DNA of 64,000 bases from Rothia nasimurium (GCF_928381705.1 NZ_CAKMSR010000001.1:296161-360160), one strand, 5' to 3'; counted from the stretch's first letter, positions 52,974 through 61,647 are shown. Made by a program: numbers and translations. Notes: a model not told the origin generated them from the sequence alone.

Positions 52974-53120
52974 GGGGCTTATTCATTAGGGTAGGTGGAG
53001 CAGGCTCACAGCGAAGCTGCTGGCTCGGCGGCTGGCGTGAATCGCATTGTGAGCGAAGCGAACCATGCGAGAGGGTCGGCAGCGAGCGTGAGCCTGCGGA
53101 ACCCCTTATGAATAAGCCTC
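52974..53120 (+). repeat. dispersed palindromic repeat, copy 2
   Basis: About 145 bp bounded by GGCTTATTCATTAGGG and CCCTTATGAATAAGCC, i.e. terminal inverted repeats of about 15 bp. The body matches copy 1 (21549-21694, opposite strand) with only scattered differences. It inserts between the HAD gene stop (7 bp away) and the GT87 gene. Confidence 0.75.
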
Positions 53121-53126
53121 ATGGTT

Positions 53127-53987
53127 TTAGAGCAGGTCCCGCAGGATCGGCACCGTGCCGTCCTCGTAGACCGAACCGGTGACGTCCGTAGCCAGCTCTG
53201 CCACCTCGGGTAGGGCCTGGCCCATAGCCACGCCGCGGGCGGCCCAGTGGATCATTTCCTTGTCATTCAGCCCGTCACCGATGGCGATGGTGTGGCGGGG
53301 GTCCACGCGCAGTTTGCGGCGGATCTGCTCCAGGGCGGTTGCTTTAGAAACCCCGTGGGCAGCTACATCGAGCCAGGCACTCCAGCCCACTGCGTAGTTG
53401 ACCCCGTGCAGACCCGAGTCGTAGATAGCGCGCTTGAAGTCATCGGGGGTGTCGGTGGGTGAGCAAACCACCACGCGCACGGCCGAGTTCATAGCAGCCA
53501 TCTCGGTGCGGGTGGTCTTGACGGTGTTAACCCCAAAGGACCAGTCCTCAAAGTTGTCGGTGGCGTAGACGGTGCCGTCGGGTGCTTCAAGGGCTAGGGA
53601 GGCATGTGGCAGCTTAGCTTTGAGTAGCTTAATAGCGTTGGAGGGGTCGAAGCTGACCTTGTCGATAATGCGGTAGCCAGCCTCAAGTGAAGGGTCGATA
53701 CTGAGAGTAACCGCGCCGTTGGAGCTCACAGCGTAGCCGCGGGTCAGCCCAATCATCTCAACGATGGGCAGGGTGGCGCCCAGGGACCGTCCGGTGGAAA
53801 TCACGACGTGATGGCCGGCGTCCACGACATCCTGGGCGGCCTTTTTGACGGCCTCGCTCATGGCACCGTCGTGGGTGACCAGGGTGCCATCAACATCGAT
53901 AGCGACCATGTACTTGGCGCCTTCTTCTTTCTGCCAGGTGGAGCGGCGTAGTGGCAGGGTTTGCATGTCTTTGATCTCTGAAATCAT
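53127..53987 (-). CDS. Cof-type HAD-family phosphatase
   Basis: 286 residues from the ATG at 53987. Motif I AIDVDGTLVTHDG carries the nucleophile and acid Asp, STGRSLG is motif II, and GDGLNDKEMIHWA is motif IV with the metal-binding Asp residues. The type IIB cap lies between. Substrate is probably a sugar phosphate or cofactor phosphate. A longer in-frame opening to 54218 would run through the regulatory hairpin and into the divergent regulator gene, so it is rejected. Confidence 0.87.
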   Translation of the reverse strand: MISEIKDMQTLPLRRSTWQKEEGAKYMVAIDVDGTLVTHDGAMSEAVKKAAQDVVDAGHHVVISTGRSLGATLPIVEMIGLTRGYAVSSNGAVTLSIDPSLEAGYRIIDKVSFDPSNAIKLLKAKLPHASLALEAPDGTVYATDNFEDWSFGVNTVKTTRTEMAAMNSAVRVVVCSPTDTPDDFKRAIYDSGLHGVNYAVGWSAWLDVAAHGVSKATALEQIRRKLRVDPRHTIAIGDGLNDKEMIHWAARGVAMGQALPEVAELATDVTGSVYEDGTVPILRDLL

Positions 53988-54098
53988 CGGTGTCTCTTTT
54001 CTTCTCGTGTAGACCAGACTATACAAAAGCCGGGTTAAGGCAAGGTGAGCAGGGGGTGAAGGGTCGCCCAGCGGGGGCGTCCGTAGGGTGAACTGCAT

Positions 54099-54144
54099 GG
54101 TTTCTTTCGAGATGCGGAAGAATATCCGCAGTTCGAAAGAAACC
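54099..54144. promoter_or_regulatory. large perfect dyad in the HAD-mntR intergenic region
   Basis: Outer arms GGTTTCTTTCGA and TCGAAAGAAACC (12 bp, perfect), inner arms TGCGGA (54113-54118) and TCCGCA (54125-54130) around AGAATA. Total 46 nt. It lies about 60 bp upstream of the predicted regulator start and about 110 bp upstream of the HAD gene. It could be an operator pair or a stable hairpin; it has no T-tract. Confidence 0.6.
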
Positions 54145-54191
54145 CCGCAGTTCGCGAATCTACCGGGTCGGGCCAGTACAGAAGTGGAGGT

Positions 54192-54197
54192 TAAACT
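54192..54197 (+). promoter_or_regulatory. -10 element for the leaderless MntR-type regulator
   Basis: TAAACT, then 7 nt, then the ATG at 54205. Confidence 0.5.
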
Positions 54198-54204
54198 TGT
54201 ATGT

Positions 54205-54888
54205 ATGTCTCTTGCCAAGCTGTCTAACAGTACCCAGAACTACCTCAAAATTATTTGGGGCATTACCGAGCACGGTACCGAACCTGCATCTACCTCTGTC
54301 ATTGCGGCGAGGGCAGGGTTGCGTCCGTCGTCGGTATCGGACGCGGTGAAGCGGCTTGCTGCCGCCGGACTGGTGGAGCACCAGCGATACGGGACAATTG
54401 AGCTGACAGAGCAGGGACGGGAATATGCGGTGTCGATGGTGCGCCGCCACCGCCTAGTTGAGACTTTTCTGGTGAAGACGCTGGGCTACACCTGGGATCA
54501 GGTACACGATGAGGCGGAGGTGTTGGAACACGCCGTCTCGGATTTAATGATTGAACGGATTGACGCCCTGTTGGGGCACCCAACCCGCGATCCGCACGGC
54601 GACCCGATCCCCTCCCCCACGGGTGAGGTAGAGTCCATTGCCCCGCATACCCTTCTTGATTGTTCGCCGAAGGACAGGGTGCTGGTAGAGCGTATTTCGG
54701 ACGACGACCCCCAGCTTTTGCGGTTCTTTGCGGGGCATGGCATTGCCCCGGGTACGCGCTTGGAAGTTACCGCTGTTAACAGTGCAGAGGCGGGGCAGGG
54801 TTCCGCCGTGAATCTGGCTCTGCCTAATGATTCTGAGCTCTCCCTCGATGCGGGTGCAGCTGCCGCCGTGTATGTCTCTTACCTGTAG
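54205..54888 (+). CDS. mntR: DtxR/MntR-family manganese-dependent transcriptional regulator
   Basis: 227 residues, the normal DtxR-family length. The winged helix spans 1-70 (ARAGLRPSSVSDAVKRL is the recognition region), the dimerisation/metal domain 75-140, and the C-terminal SH3-like FeoA domain from about 150. Metal ligands align as H82, E86, H101, E105, E108 and H109. E105 stands where iron-sensing DtxR/IdeR has a cysteine, the substitution typical of manganese-sensing MntR. It lies beside a Mn-type ABC importer. The ATG at 54205 is chosen from the -10 element 7 nt upstream; a longer frame from 54088 would cross the dyad. Confidence 0.85.
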   Translation: MSLAKLSNSTQNYLKIIWGITEHGTEPASTSVIAARAGLRPSSVSDAVKRLAAAGLVEHQRYGTIELTEQGREYAVSMVRRHRLVETFLVKTLGYTWDQVHDEAEVLEHAVSDLMIERIDALLGHPTRDPHGDPIPSPTGEVESIAPHTLLDCSPKDRVLVERISDDDPQLLRFFAGHGIAPGTRLEVTAVNSAEAGQGSAVNLALPNDSELSLDAGAAAAVYVSYL

Positions 54889-54972
54889 AAGGCAGGAGTG
54901 CAGGGCGGTCTCGTCGTGGCCTGCCCGTCCTGTGAGGAGGTGCCGGTGAGCGCTTCCCTCGTCCCTGGACGC

Positions 54973-55827
54973 CTAGCCCTTGGACGCCTGAGCGGTTGCC
55001 TGGCGTCGAGCCAGCAGGCCATGGCGCGGGGCACATAGGTAGGCTGCGCCGAAGAAGGTGCCTAAGGCGATTACTACCGCACCACCGGCGGAGACGTCTA
55101 GATGGTAGCTGGCGTAGAGCCCCACCAGGGCACCGGCTAGGGACACACCGGCAGAGATCGCCAGCATGGTGCTGAATCTGTCGGTGAGCAAACGCGCTGT
55201 GGAGCCGGGAATTACCAGCATGGCGACAACCAGCACCACGCCCACAATCTGCAAGGCGAGTACCGAGGTCAGGGCGAGCGCCACCAGCAGGATCCCTGCC
55301 AGCAGCCGCGGGCTCAGACCAATGGCGTGGGTGTAGCCGGGGTCGAAGGCGTAGAGCACCAGGTCGCGGCGTTTGATTATGAGTACGGTGACTACCAGTA
55401 CCGCCAACACCGCGATTTGGGCGACTTCAGCCCAGGACACCCCTAGCACGTTGCCAAAGAGTATGCTGTGCAGGTCCGTCTGGGAGGGTGTCACGGAAAT
55501 CAGTACCAGCCCCAGCGCGAACATCACCGTAAAAACGATGCCGATGGCGGCGTCCTCCCTGATGCGCCCGCTACCACGCACCGCCCCGATGAGGGCAACT
55601 GCAAGCAAACCGGCAATCACCGCCCCCACGGCGAAGGGCGCACCCACCATGTAGGCGAGCACCACCCCGGGCAGGACGGCGTGAGAGATAGCGTCGCCCA
55701 TGAGCGACCAGCCCATGAGCACCAGCCAGCAGGACAGCAGGGCGCAGACGAGGGCGGCAATCACTGTCACCAAGAATCCGCGTTGCATAAAGCCATAGGT
55801 CAGCGGTTCTAGGAGTACGTCAAGCAC
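54973..55827 (-). CDS. metal (Mn/Zn/Fe) ABC transporter permease
   Basis: A 284-residue ABC-3 family membrane subunit (MntB/TroC/ZnuB-like) with about eight helices. The N-terminal YGFMQRGFLVTVIAAL segment and WSLMGDAISHAVLPGVVLAY near 40-60 are the family signatures. It overlaps the ATPase gene by 8 bp and is convergent with the regulator gene. Confidence 0.9.
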   Translation of the reverse strand: MLDVLLEPLTYGFMQRGFLVTVIAALVCALLSCWLVLMGWSLMGDAISHAVLPGVVLAYMVGAPFAVGAVIAGLLAVALIGAVRGSGRIREDAAIGIVFTVMFALGLVLISVTPSQTDLHSILFGNVLGVSWAEVAQIAVLAVLVVTVLIIKRRDLVLYAFDPGYTHAIGLSPRLLAGILLVALALTSVLALQIVGVVLVVAMLVIPGSTARLLTDRFSTMLAISAGVSLAGALVGLYASYHLDVSAGGAVVIALGTFFGAAYLCAPRHGLLARRQATAQASKG

Positions 55828-56563
55828 GGTTGCCCTCCTGGGTTGGGGTCAGTGGGTTCATGCCGAAGGCCCGCACCAGGTTATCGGGGGCGAGCACGGT
55901 GGCGGGGTCTCCTGCCATCAGCACTTGGTTGCGGAGCAGGACGGCGGTGTCTGCTAGGTCTGCTAGGTTGGCTAGGTCGTGGGTTGAGATCAGGATCCCT
56001 GCCCCGGCGTCCCGTAGTTCCCGCAGGAGGGTTACCAGCATGGTTTCGCTCCGTTTATCGACCCCTGCGAAGGGCTCATCGAGTAGCAGGAGTTTAGCTC
56101 CTTGTGCCAGTCCGCGTGCCACAAAAGCTCGTTTGCGCTGGCCACCTGAGAGGTTGCCAATTTGCCGGTGGGCCAGGTCGGTGAGTTCTACCCTTTCCAG
56201 GGCTTTATCCACAGCGGCGTGGTCTTCGGCCCGGAGCCGTCGGGCGAAGCCCAGCCGCCCGTACCGTCCTTGTGCTACCACGTCACGGACAGATACGGGG
56301 AACGAGAAATCGATCTCCTCCCGTTGGGGCACATAGCTCACCACGCCAGCTTTCCGCGCTGCTTTCGGGGTCATGCCGTCAATCATGACCGACCCGCTGG
56401 CGGGAGCAACGCCCATGATCGCCTTAAAAAGTGTGGACTTACCCGACCCGTTCATGCCTACCAAGCCACACACGCTCCCGGCGTCTACTGCCAGGTGCGC
56501 CCCCCGAAGAGCATACACGTCGCCGTAGGTAACCGTTACATCTCGGATATCTAAAAGGCTCAT
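55820..56563 (-). CDS. metal (Mn-type) ABC transporter ATP-binding protein
   Basis: 247 residues. Walker A GMNGSGKST near 36-44, signature LSGGQRKRAFVARGLAQ near 139-155, Walker B LLLLDEPFAGVD near 160, H-loop STHD near 194. YVPQREEIDFSFPVSV is characteristic of Mn/Zn-type ATPases. It is separated by 149 bp and a long hairpin from the binding-protein gene upstream. Confidence 0.92.
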   Translation of the reverse strand: MSLLDIRDVTVTYGDVYALRGAHLAVDAGSVCGLVGMNGSGKSTLFKAIMGVAPASGSVMIDGMTPKAARKAGVVSYVPQREEIDFSFPVSVRDVVAQGRYGRLGFARRLRAEDHAAVDKALERVELTDLAHRQIGNLSGGQRKRAFVARGLAQGAKLLLLDEPFAGVDKRSETMLVTLLRELRDAGAGILISTHDLANLADLADTAVLLRNQVLMAGDPATVLAPDNLVRAFGMNPLTPTQEGNRA

Positions 56564-56602
56564 TCTTGTACTCTAACGTTGCTCAGTTTCTTTTGAAGTT
56601 AT

Positions 56603-56653
56603 GGACGCGGCACCGGAAGGCAGGTTGCGGGCCTCCTGGGTGGGGCCGCGTCC
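56603..56653 (-). terminator. hairpin between metal-binding lipoprotein gene and ABC ATPase gene
   Basis: GGACGCGGC (56603-56611) and GCCGCGTCC (56645-56653) are perfect 9-bp arms. It may act as a partial terminator or RNA stabiliser giving more binding protein than transporter. Confidence 0.45.
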
Positions 56654-56712
56654 TGCGCCGGCAGCCGCAGGTCAGTGGGCGGGAATCTACCAGGTTTTGT
56701 TATGTGCCGGGG

Positions 56713-57660
56713 CTACTTGCTGAGCGCATCTGCAATGGTTTCTGCATCATAGCGAATCAGATCCAGGTAGGTGGGCACGTCTCCGCCTTCTTCAGAGAGC
56801 GAATCGACGTAGAGCGCACCTGCATAGGTTGAGCCTGATTCTTGAGCTACCTGTTCCATGGTCTTAGACGACACTGTGGACTCGCAGAACACTGCGGGCA
56901 CCTTGTTGTCCTCTACAAAAACAGCCACCTCAGCTACCCGGGAGGCGCTCGGCTCGCCGTCTGAGTTCACCGCCCACAGGTACTTTTCGGTGAGCCCGGC
57001 GTCTGCTGCTAGGTAGGAGAAGGCTCCTTCGCAGGTCACCAGGGCCCGTTTGCCTTCGGGTACGGTGGAAAGATCTGCCACTAGCTCGTCGTGGACGGCT
57101 TGTAGCTGCTTCTTGTAGGTCTCGGCGTTGGCTCGGAAGGCGTCCGCGTTGTCGGGGTCTAGCTCCGCGAAGGCGTCTGCGATGTTATCGACGTAAGTCT
57201 GCGCTGCTAGCGGACTCATCCAGGCATGCGGGTTGGGCTTACCGGCGGATTCTGCTTCAGCGATGTTGATGGTCTGTACGCCCTCGGATACGGTCACGCT
57301 CTGGGCGTCGGTGTCCTGTAAGAACTGTTCAAACCATGCTTCCAGGCCTAGTCCGTTAGCGAGGATGAGGTCTGCGTCCGCCCCCTTTTTCACGTCGGAC
57401 GGGGTGGGGTCGTAGTCGTGTATTTCGGCGCCGGGTTTGGTGAGGGATTCTACGGTGATGTGTTCGCCGCCCACGTTCTGCGCCATATCTGCCAGCACGG
57501 TGAAGGTGGCGATGACGGTGGGGGTATCGTTTTGCGCTGTAGTGTCGTTGCCGTCGCCTGGGGTGCAGGCGGTGAGAACGCCCAGGGCGAGTGCCCCGCT
57601 GGCAGCGAGCATGCGGTGGCTGAGGCGGCGGGTGTGGGGGGTGCGGGTTGCCTTGTTCAT
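56713..57660 (-). CDS. manganese-type metal ABC transporter substrate-binding lipoprotein
   Basis: 315 residues from the ATG at 57660 (GAAGGA upstream). The signal peptide ends in the lipobox VLTAC. Cluster 9 metal ligands are in EIHDYDPTPSD (His), NPHAWMSP (His), CESTVSSKTM (Glu) and LYVDSLS (Asp). The His-His-Glu-Asp set and lack of a His-rich loop favour Mn over Zn. First gene of the importer operon, preceded by a promoter with an embedded MntR-like operator. Confidence 0.9.
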   Translation of the reverse strand: MNKATRTPHTRRLSHRMLAASGALALGVLTACTPGDGNDTTAQNDTPTVIATFTVLADMAQNVGGEHITVESLTKPGAEIHDYDPTPSDVKKGADADLILANGLGLEAWFEQFLQDTDAQSVTVSEGVQTINIAEAESAGKPNPHAWMSPLAAQTYVDNIADAFAELDPDNADAFRANAETYKKQLQAVHDELVADLSTVPEGKRALVTCEGAFSYLAADAGLTEKYLWAVNSDGEPSASRVAEVAVFVEDNKVPAVFCESTVSSKTMEQVAQESGSTYAGALYVDSLSEEGGDVPTYLDLIRYDAETIADALSK

Positions 57661-57752
57661 GGGTGCGTTGTTCCTTCGTTGGAGGTGCGCGTTCTTCTGA
57701 CTTACGCCGTTGTAGTCGGTGAAGCCCTGTTCATGGTCTGGTGTGTGCAACC

Positions 57753-57782
57753 ATCATAAGTTCGCCTAGACGAACTTTTCAA
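57753..57782 (-). promoter_or_regulatory. promoter and MntR-type operator of the Mn importer operon
   Basis: On the minus strand -35 TTGAAA (57782-57777) and -10 TATGAT (57758-57753) are 18 nt apart. Filling the spacer is the dyad AAGTTCG-TCTAGG-CGAACTT (57777-57758). Its GTTC-N8-GAAC core has the same layout as MntR sites described in Corynebacterium. Repression by the MntR-like protein at 54205 in high Mn is the expected logic. Confidence 0.7.
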
Positions 57783-57815
57783 GGGGTGCGGCATAAGCCT
57801 CCCGTTCGTTAACAC

Positions 57816-57869
57816 AAAAATTCCCCACGAAACCCTGCTTGACAAGTACAAACAGAATCTCGTGGGGAA
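57816..57869 (-). terminator. serS terminator
   Basis: TTCCCCACGA (57821-57830) pairs with TCGTGGGGAA (57860-57869) around a 29-nt loop, and on the minus strand TTTTTG follows directly. It starts 11 bp after the serS stop. Confidence 0.7.
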
Positions 57870-57880
57870 CCAAAAATAAG

Positions 57881-59188
57881 CTACTGAGCGACGGTAGGAA
57901 TAACCTCAAGGCCGCCCATGTAGGGGCGCAGGGCCTCGGGGATGCGGACGGAGCCGTCGGCCTGCTGGTGGGTTTCGAGGATTGCAACCAGCCAGCGGGT
58001 GGTGGCCAGGGTGCCGTTGAGGGTGGCGACGGTGCGGGTGCCGCCCTTCTTGGTCTTGCCGTCTGCGGTAACGGTGTCGGGCATGCGCTCACGCACGTTC
58101 AGGCGGCGGGCCTGGTAGGTGGTGCAGTTGGAGGTTGAGGTCAGTTCGCGGAAGGCGCCCTGGGTGGGTACCCAGGCTTCACAGTCGAACTTGCGGGCGG
58201 CGGAGGAGCCCAGGTCACCCGCGGCGGTGTCGATCACGCGGTAGGAGAGCTCGCACTTGGCCAGCATTTCTTCTTCCCAGGCCAGCATCTTGGCGTGCAT
58301 CTCTTCTGCCTGCTCAACGGGGCAGTAGACGAACATTTCGGCCTTGTTGAACTGGTGCACGCGAATAATGCCGCGGGTGTCCTTACCGGCGGAGCCGGCT
58401 TCGCGGCGGTAGCAGGAGGACCAGCCCAGGTACTTCTTGGGGCCCTTGTCGAAGTCGATGATTTCATCGGCGTGGTAGCCGGCGATGGCGACCTCGGAGG
58501 TACCCACCAGGTAGAGGTCGTCGCGCTCGAGGCGGTAGATTTCGTCGTCGTGTTCGACGTTGAAGCCGGTGCCGTTCATGGTTTCGGGGCGCACCAGGGT
58601 GGGGGTGGTGAGCATGGTGAAGCCGTTGGCGGTGGCCTGGTCGAGGGCCATCCACATGAGGGCCTGTTCCAGGCGGGCTACATGGCCCTTGAGGAAGTAG
58701 AAGCGGGAGCCTGAAACCTTAGCGCCGCGCACCATGTCGATGCCGTCCACCAGTTCACCGATTTCCAGGTGGTCGCGGGGTTCAAAGCCGTCCGTCTCGA
58801 AGTTGCGGGGCTCGCCCACCTGCTTGACGACCACATAGTCGTCCTCGCCACCGGCGGGAATACCGTCGATAATCAGATTGCCAACACCGGCGACCAGTTC
58901 TTCCTGGCGGGCGGCAGCTGCGTCAGCGGCGGCCTTGGCTTCTGAGACCTTCTGGGAGAGTTCCTTAACCTCAGCGAGCAGGGCCTGCTTTTCTTCCTTG
59001 GCGGCCTTGCCGATTTTCTTAGAGAAGACGTTCTGTTCGGCGCGTAGCTTCTCGAATTCGTTGATGGAGGTGCGGCGGGTGGCGTCCGCTTCGAGAATCT
59101 GGTCGATGACGGTTTCGTCAGCGCCGCGAGCGCGCTGGGAGGCGCGGAAGGCGTCGGGGTTTTCACGCAGGAGGTTAATGTCAATCAT
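57881..59188 (-). CDS. serS: seryl-tRNA synthetase
   Basis: Charges tRNA-Ser and supplies Ser-tRNA-Sec precursors; 435 residues. The N-terminal helical hairpin (about 30-110) is the tRNA-binding coiled coil. Class II motif 2 lies in [20 protein letters not shown] and motif 3 in [22 protein letters not shown] lies 7 nt before the ATG, which suggests a leaderless transcript, though AGAGG is also present. Confidence 0.97.
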   Translation of the reverse strand: MIDINLLRENPDAFRASQRARGADETVIDQILEADATRRTSINEFEKLRAEQNVFSKKIGKAAKEEKQALLAEVKELSQKVSEAKAAADAAAARQEELVAGVGNLIIDGIPAGGEDDYVVVKQVGEPRNFETDGFEPRDHLEIGELVDGIDMVRGAKVSGSRFYFLKGHVARLEQALMWMALDQATANGFTMLTTPTLVRPETMNGTGFNVEHDDEIYRLERDDLYLVGTSEVAIAGYHADEIIDFDKGPKKYLGWSSCYRREAGSAGKDTRGIIRVHQFNKAEMFVYCPVEQAEEMHAKMLAWEEEMLAKCELSYRVIDTAAGDLGSSAARKFDCEAWVPTQGAFRELTSTSNCTTYQARRLNVRERMPDTVTADGKTKKGGTRTVATLNGTLATTRWLVAILETHQQADGSVRIPEALRPYMGGLEVIPTVAQ

Positions 59189-59195
59189 GCCTCTA

Positions 59196-59201
59196 AATTT
59201 A
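59196..59201 (-). promoter_or_regulatory. -10 element for leaderless serS
   Basis: TAAATT on the minus strand, TAGAGGC spacer (7 nt), then the ATG at 59188. Confidence 0.45.
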
Positions 59202-59264
59202 CCGTAGTTGTCGCTGCGATGACAGGCGCGCGGACGCCGGGCGGTGGCGCGCGGTTTTCTTCAG

Positions 59265-59270
59265 TATGCT
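59265..59270 (+). promoter_or_regulatory. -10 element for the leaderless lipid kinase gene
   Basis: TATGCT, GGTGAT spacer (6 nt), then the ATG at 59277. It is nearly identical to the radA start region. Confidence 0.5.
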
Positions 59271-59276
59271 GGTGAT

Positions 59277-60437
59277 ATGGTTTCGCGTACGGCTCTCGGT
59301 GTATCCCTTACTGCTGCTTCTGCTCTTGCCCTGGGCGGGGTGGCGCTGTCTGTGCGCAAGGGCAGGCGGGAGCGTCCTGATCTTTTCCCGGTCTACCGGC
59401 CCCTGCATCGCATGTTGGAACCGGGTGAACCGAAGCAGGTCGCGGTGATCTATAACCCCACCAAGGATCGGGCTGATTCGGTGATTCGCATGGTTACAGC
59501 CGAGCTGGGCCTGGCTGATTGGCCTCGGGCTAGGTTCTATGAGACTGAGGCTAACGACCCCGGCTTTGGTATGGCCCAGCAGGCTGCGGCGGACGGGGCT
59601 GAGATTGTGCTGGCTGTCGGTGGTGACGGCACCGTACGCGCTGTGGCGGACGGCCTGGCGGGCACCACTGCCACCTTAGGCATCGTGCCTTTGGGCACGG
59701 GCAACCTACTAGCCCGCAACCTCGACATGGACGTCAATGACCTGCACGCCTGCATCAATATTGCCCTGCACGGGCAGAGCCGCACCATCGACATGATTCG
59801 CATGGAGATGCAGGGCGAGAAGGAACTTCCACCGGTCAATTTTGTGGTCATGGGCGGGGCAGGTTTTGACGCCCAGATTATGACCGACACCCGAGAGGAT
59901 TTGAAAGCCCGTATCGGTTGGTTGGCCTATGTTGAGGCTAGCACCCGGCACATGTTCACCCGCCGCCGCCCAGCGGTGATTACAGTGAATAACGGTGCGC
60001 CGATTCGCCGTAAGATTCGGGCTGTGCTGGTGGCTAATACGGGTAAGATTCAGGGCGGGGTAAACCTGGCGTCGGTGGCTGAGCTGTCTGACGGGCAGCT
60101 TGAGGTGATTGTGCTAACCCCGCGTAACCTGGGCAGCTGGGTTCGTATGGCGGCGCAGTTTATCTTGCGCCCCACCCGCGTGCGTTACCCGGTGGTGGAG
60201 CATTTTGTGGGCACGGACGTCCGCGTCTACTTCCCCAACACCTGCCTCCCCGTTGAGGTGGACGGGGACGTGCTCGGTGACGTCAGCGACTTCCACGCCC
60301 AGGTGCTCCCCGCTGCGGTCAAGGTGCAGGTCTACCCTGATGACATGCAGATCCGTTCACTGAGTGATTTTGTGAACGCCCGTGAGGAGCTAGTAGAGCA
60401 GCACCGCCGCTGGTGGCAGAGACTCTTGCGGCTCTAG
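59277..60437 (+). CDS. diacylglycerol kinase-family lipid kinase (DagK/YegS-like)
   Basis: 386 residues. An N-terminal hydrophobic segment (about 5-22) anchors it to the membrane. The catalytic domain starts near 52 with VAVIYNPTKDRAD; GGDGTVRAVADGL is the nucleotide loop and PLGTGNLLARNL the substrate block of lipid kinases. The C-terminal beta domain ends with CLPVEVDGDVLGD. Likely phosphorylates diacylglycerol or a related lipid for phospholipid or cell-wall lipid turnover. An upstream in-frame ATG at 59244 is rejected because the -10 element would lie inside it. Confidence 0.87.
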   Translation: MVSRTALGVSLTAASALALGGVALSVRKGRRERPDLFPVYRPLHRMLEPGEPKQVAVIYNPTKDRADSVIRMVTAELGLADWPRARFYETEANDPGFGMAQQAAADGAEIVLAVGGDGTVRAVADGLAGTTATLGIVPLGTGNLLARNLDMDVNDLHACINIALHGQSRTIDMIRMEMQGEKELPPVNFVVMGGAGFDAQIMTDTREDLKARIGWLAYVEASTRHMFTRRRPAVITVNNGAPIRRKIRAVLVANTGKIQGGVNLASVAELSDGQLEVIVLTPRNLGSWVRMAAQFILRPTRVRYPVVEHFVGTDVRVYFPNTCLPVEVDGDVLGDVSDFHAQVLPAAVKVQVYPDDMQIRSLSDFVNAREELVEQHRRWWQRLLRL

Positions 60438-60485
60438 ATATGGTGCTTGAGCGCCTCGGGCCGCAGTGAAATATATACACTTTCT

Positions 60486-60513
60486 AGATAAGCGGGCCTT
60501 ATCTGTATATAAT
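60486..60513 (+). promoter_or_regulatory. TATAAT box with adjacent dyad before the Abi_2 gene
   Basis: A perfect TATAAT (60508-60513) lies 4 bp after the dyad AGATAAG-CGGGC-CTTATCT (60486-60504). The dyad occupies the place of the -35/spacer, suggesting a repressor or activator site. No good -35 is visible. Confidence 0.45.
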
Positions 60514-60597
60514 TGGTATCAATCGTTCAGCCCGCCTTCCGTAGTGAAGTGTGGGCTGGATTTCTATTCCCTCCTTCACCAGGCCGTGGAGTGTTCA

Positions 60598-61647
60598 ATG
60601 ACGTCACCGCATAAACCGCCCACATCTATTGAGCAGCAGATTGCCCTGCTCCGTGAACGAGGCATGGATGTCAATAAAGCTGAGGCTCAGCAATGGCTAT
60701 CAACTGTTGGATACTACAGACTAAGCGGGTACTGGTACACCCGCAGAATGCTAAGCGACCCACCTCTTTCGATGGGAAATCCACCCCGTCCCGTGCGTAC
60801 AGACACCTTCGCGCCGGGAACTCGGTTTACCGAGATTACCGCTCTTTATGAGTTTGACCGGAAGCTACGTACTCAAGTACACGACGGTATTGAGCGGGTT
60901 GAGATTGCCTTGCGCACATCTTTAGCAGATACCATTAGCAGCACTGGGTCGCTCGCCTTATACGATAGGGATAATTTTCGGGTGACCCGGGGCAGAGAAT
61001 ACGAGCACTACCAGATCATTAGCACTATTACCTCAAGAGTAAATCGTGCGTTAGGGTCACGAGATAGCTCTCATATTAAGCACAATGTGGAGAAATATGG
61101 GGTTCAATTAGCGCCCTGGGTTGTTATGGACGTGCTAGATTTCTCGGACCTTTCTAAGCTGTTCAATCTATTGAGAACCCCAGATCAGAACGAGGTTGCT
61201 GGCCGAATTGGCATAGATGTTAGAAACCTGGGGCTCAGTAGAGAAGAGGCCAAAGGCCTTTCACCCAATCACCCCTTTGCAGCTGCTCTGCGTCAGCTGA
61301 CCCTGCTACGGAATAAGTCTGCCCATCACGCCAGAATATGGAACTGCACCTTATCTCCTATGGGTACTGGTATTTTATCCAGGGTTAGCGGTTTAGAATC
61401 TCTCTCGCATCTGCCCCTCCCACCGGGGCAGGAGGGCGCCCCAAGGCAGCAGAGCGAAAAAATTTACGGCGCGCTTATCATTATTGCCAAGATTCTTGAA
61501 ACCGTATCCCCTGGTTCAGCCTGGGCAAGTAGAACTGCTTCTCTTGTCGATTCAGCGCTATCCGCAGTGCCTTTCCTTACTGCCCAGGAGATGGGATTTC
61601 CGGATGATTGGAAACACCACCAGATATGGGGCTTAGAAGAGTCTTAG
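60598..61647 (+). CDS. Abi_2 family (AbiD/AbiF-type) abortive-infection protein
   Basis: 349 residues. The N-terminal KPPTSIEQQIALLRERGM and the WLSTVGYYRLSGYW block (near 35-50) are hallmarks of Abi_2 (PF07751). FDRKLRTQVHDGIERVEIALR near 105-125 and RNKSAHHARIWN near 245 complete the family pattern; the latter resembles the Rx4-6H motif of HEPN RNases. It probably causes abortive growth on phage infection. The ATG at 60598 fits family N-termini; an earlier ATG at 60466 would start inside the promoter. It is more AT-rich than its neighbours and is inserted between the lipid kinase and pheA genes. Confidence 0.85.
   Translation: MTSPHKPPTSIEQQIALLRERGMDVNKAEAQQWLSTVGYYRLSGYWYTRRMLSDPPLSMGNPPRPVRTDTFAPGTRFTEITALYEFDRKLRTQVHDGIERVEIALRTSLADTISSTGSLALYDRDNFRVTRGREYEHYQIISTITSRVNRALGSRDSSHIKHNVEKYGVQLAPWVVMDVLDFSDLSKLFNLLRTPDQNEVAGRIGIDVRNLGLSREEAKGLSPNHPFAAALRQLTLLRNKSAHHARIWNCTLSPMGTGILSRVSGLESLSHLPLPPGQEGAPRQQSEKIYGALIIIAKILETVSPGSAWASRTASLVDSALSAVPFLTAQEMGFPDDWKHHQIWGLEES

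Noticed and set aside
53988..54218. N-terminal extension of the HAD gene
   Set aside because: It would read through the large dyad and into the divergent regulator gene; the HAD fold begins just after the ATG at 53987.
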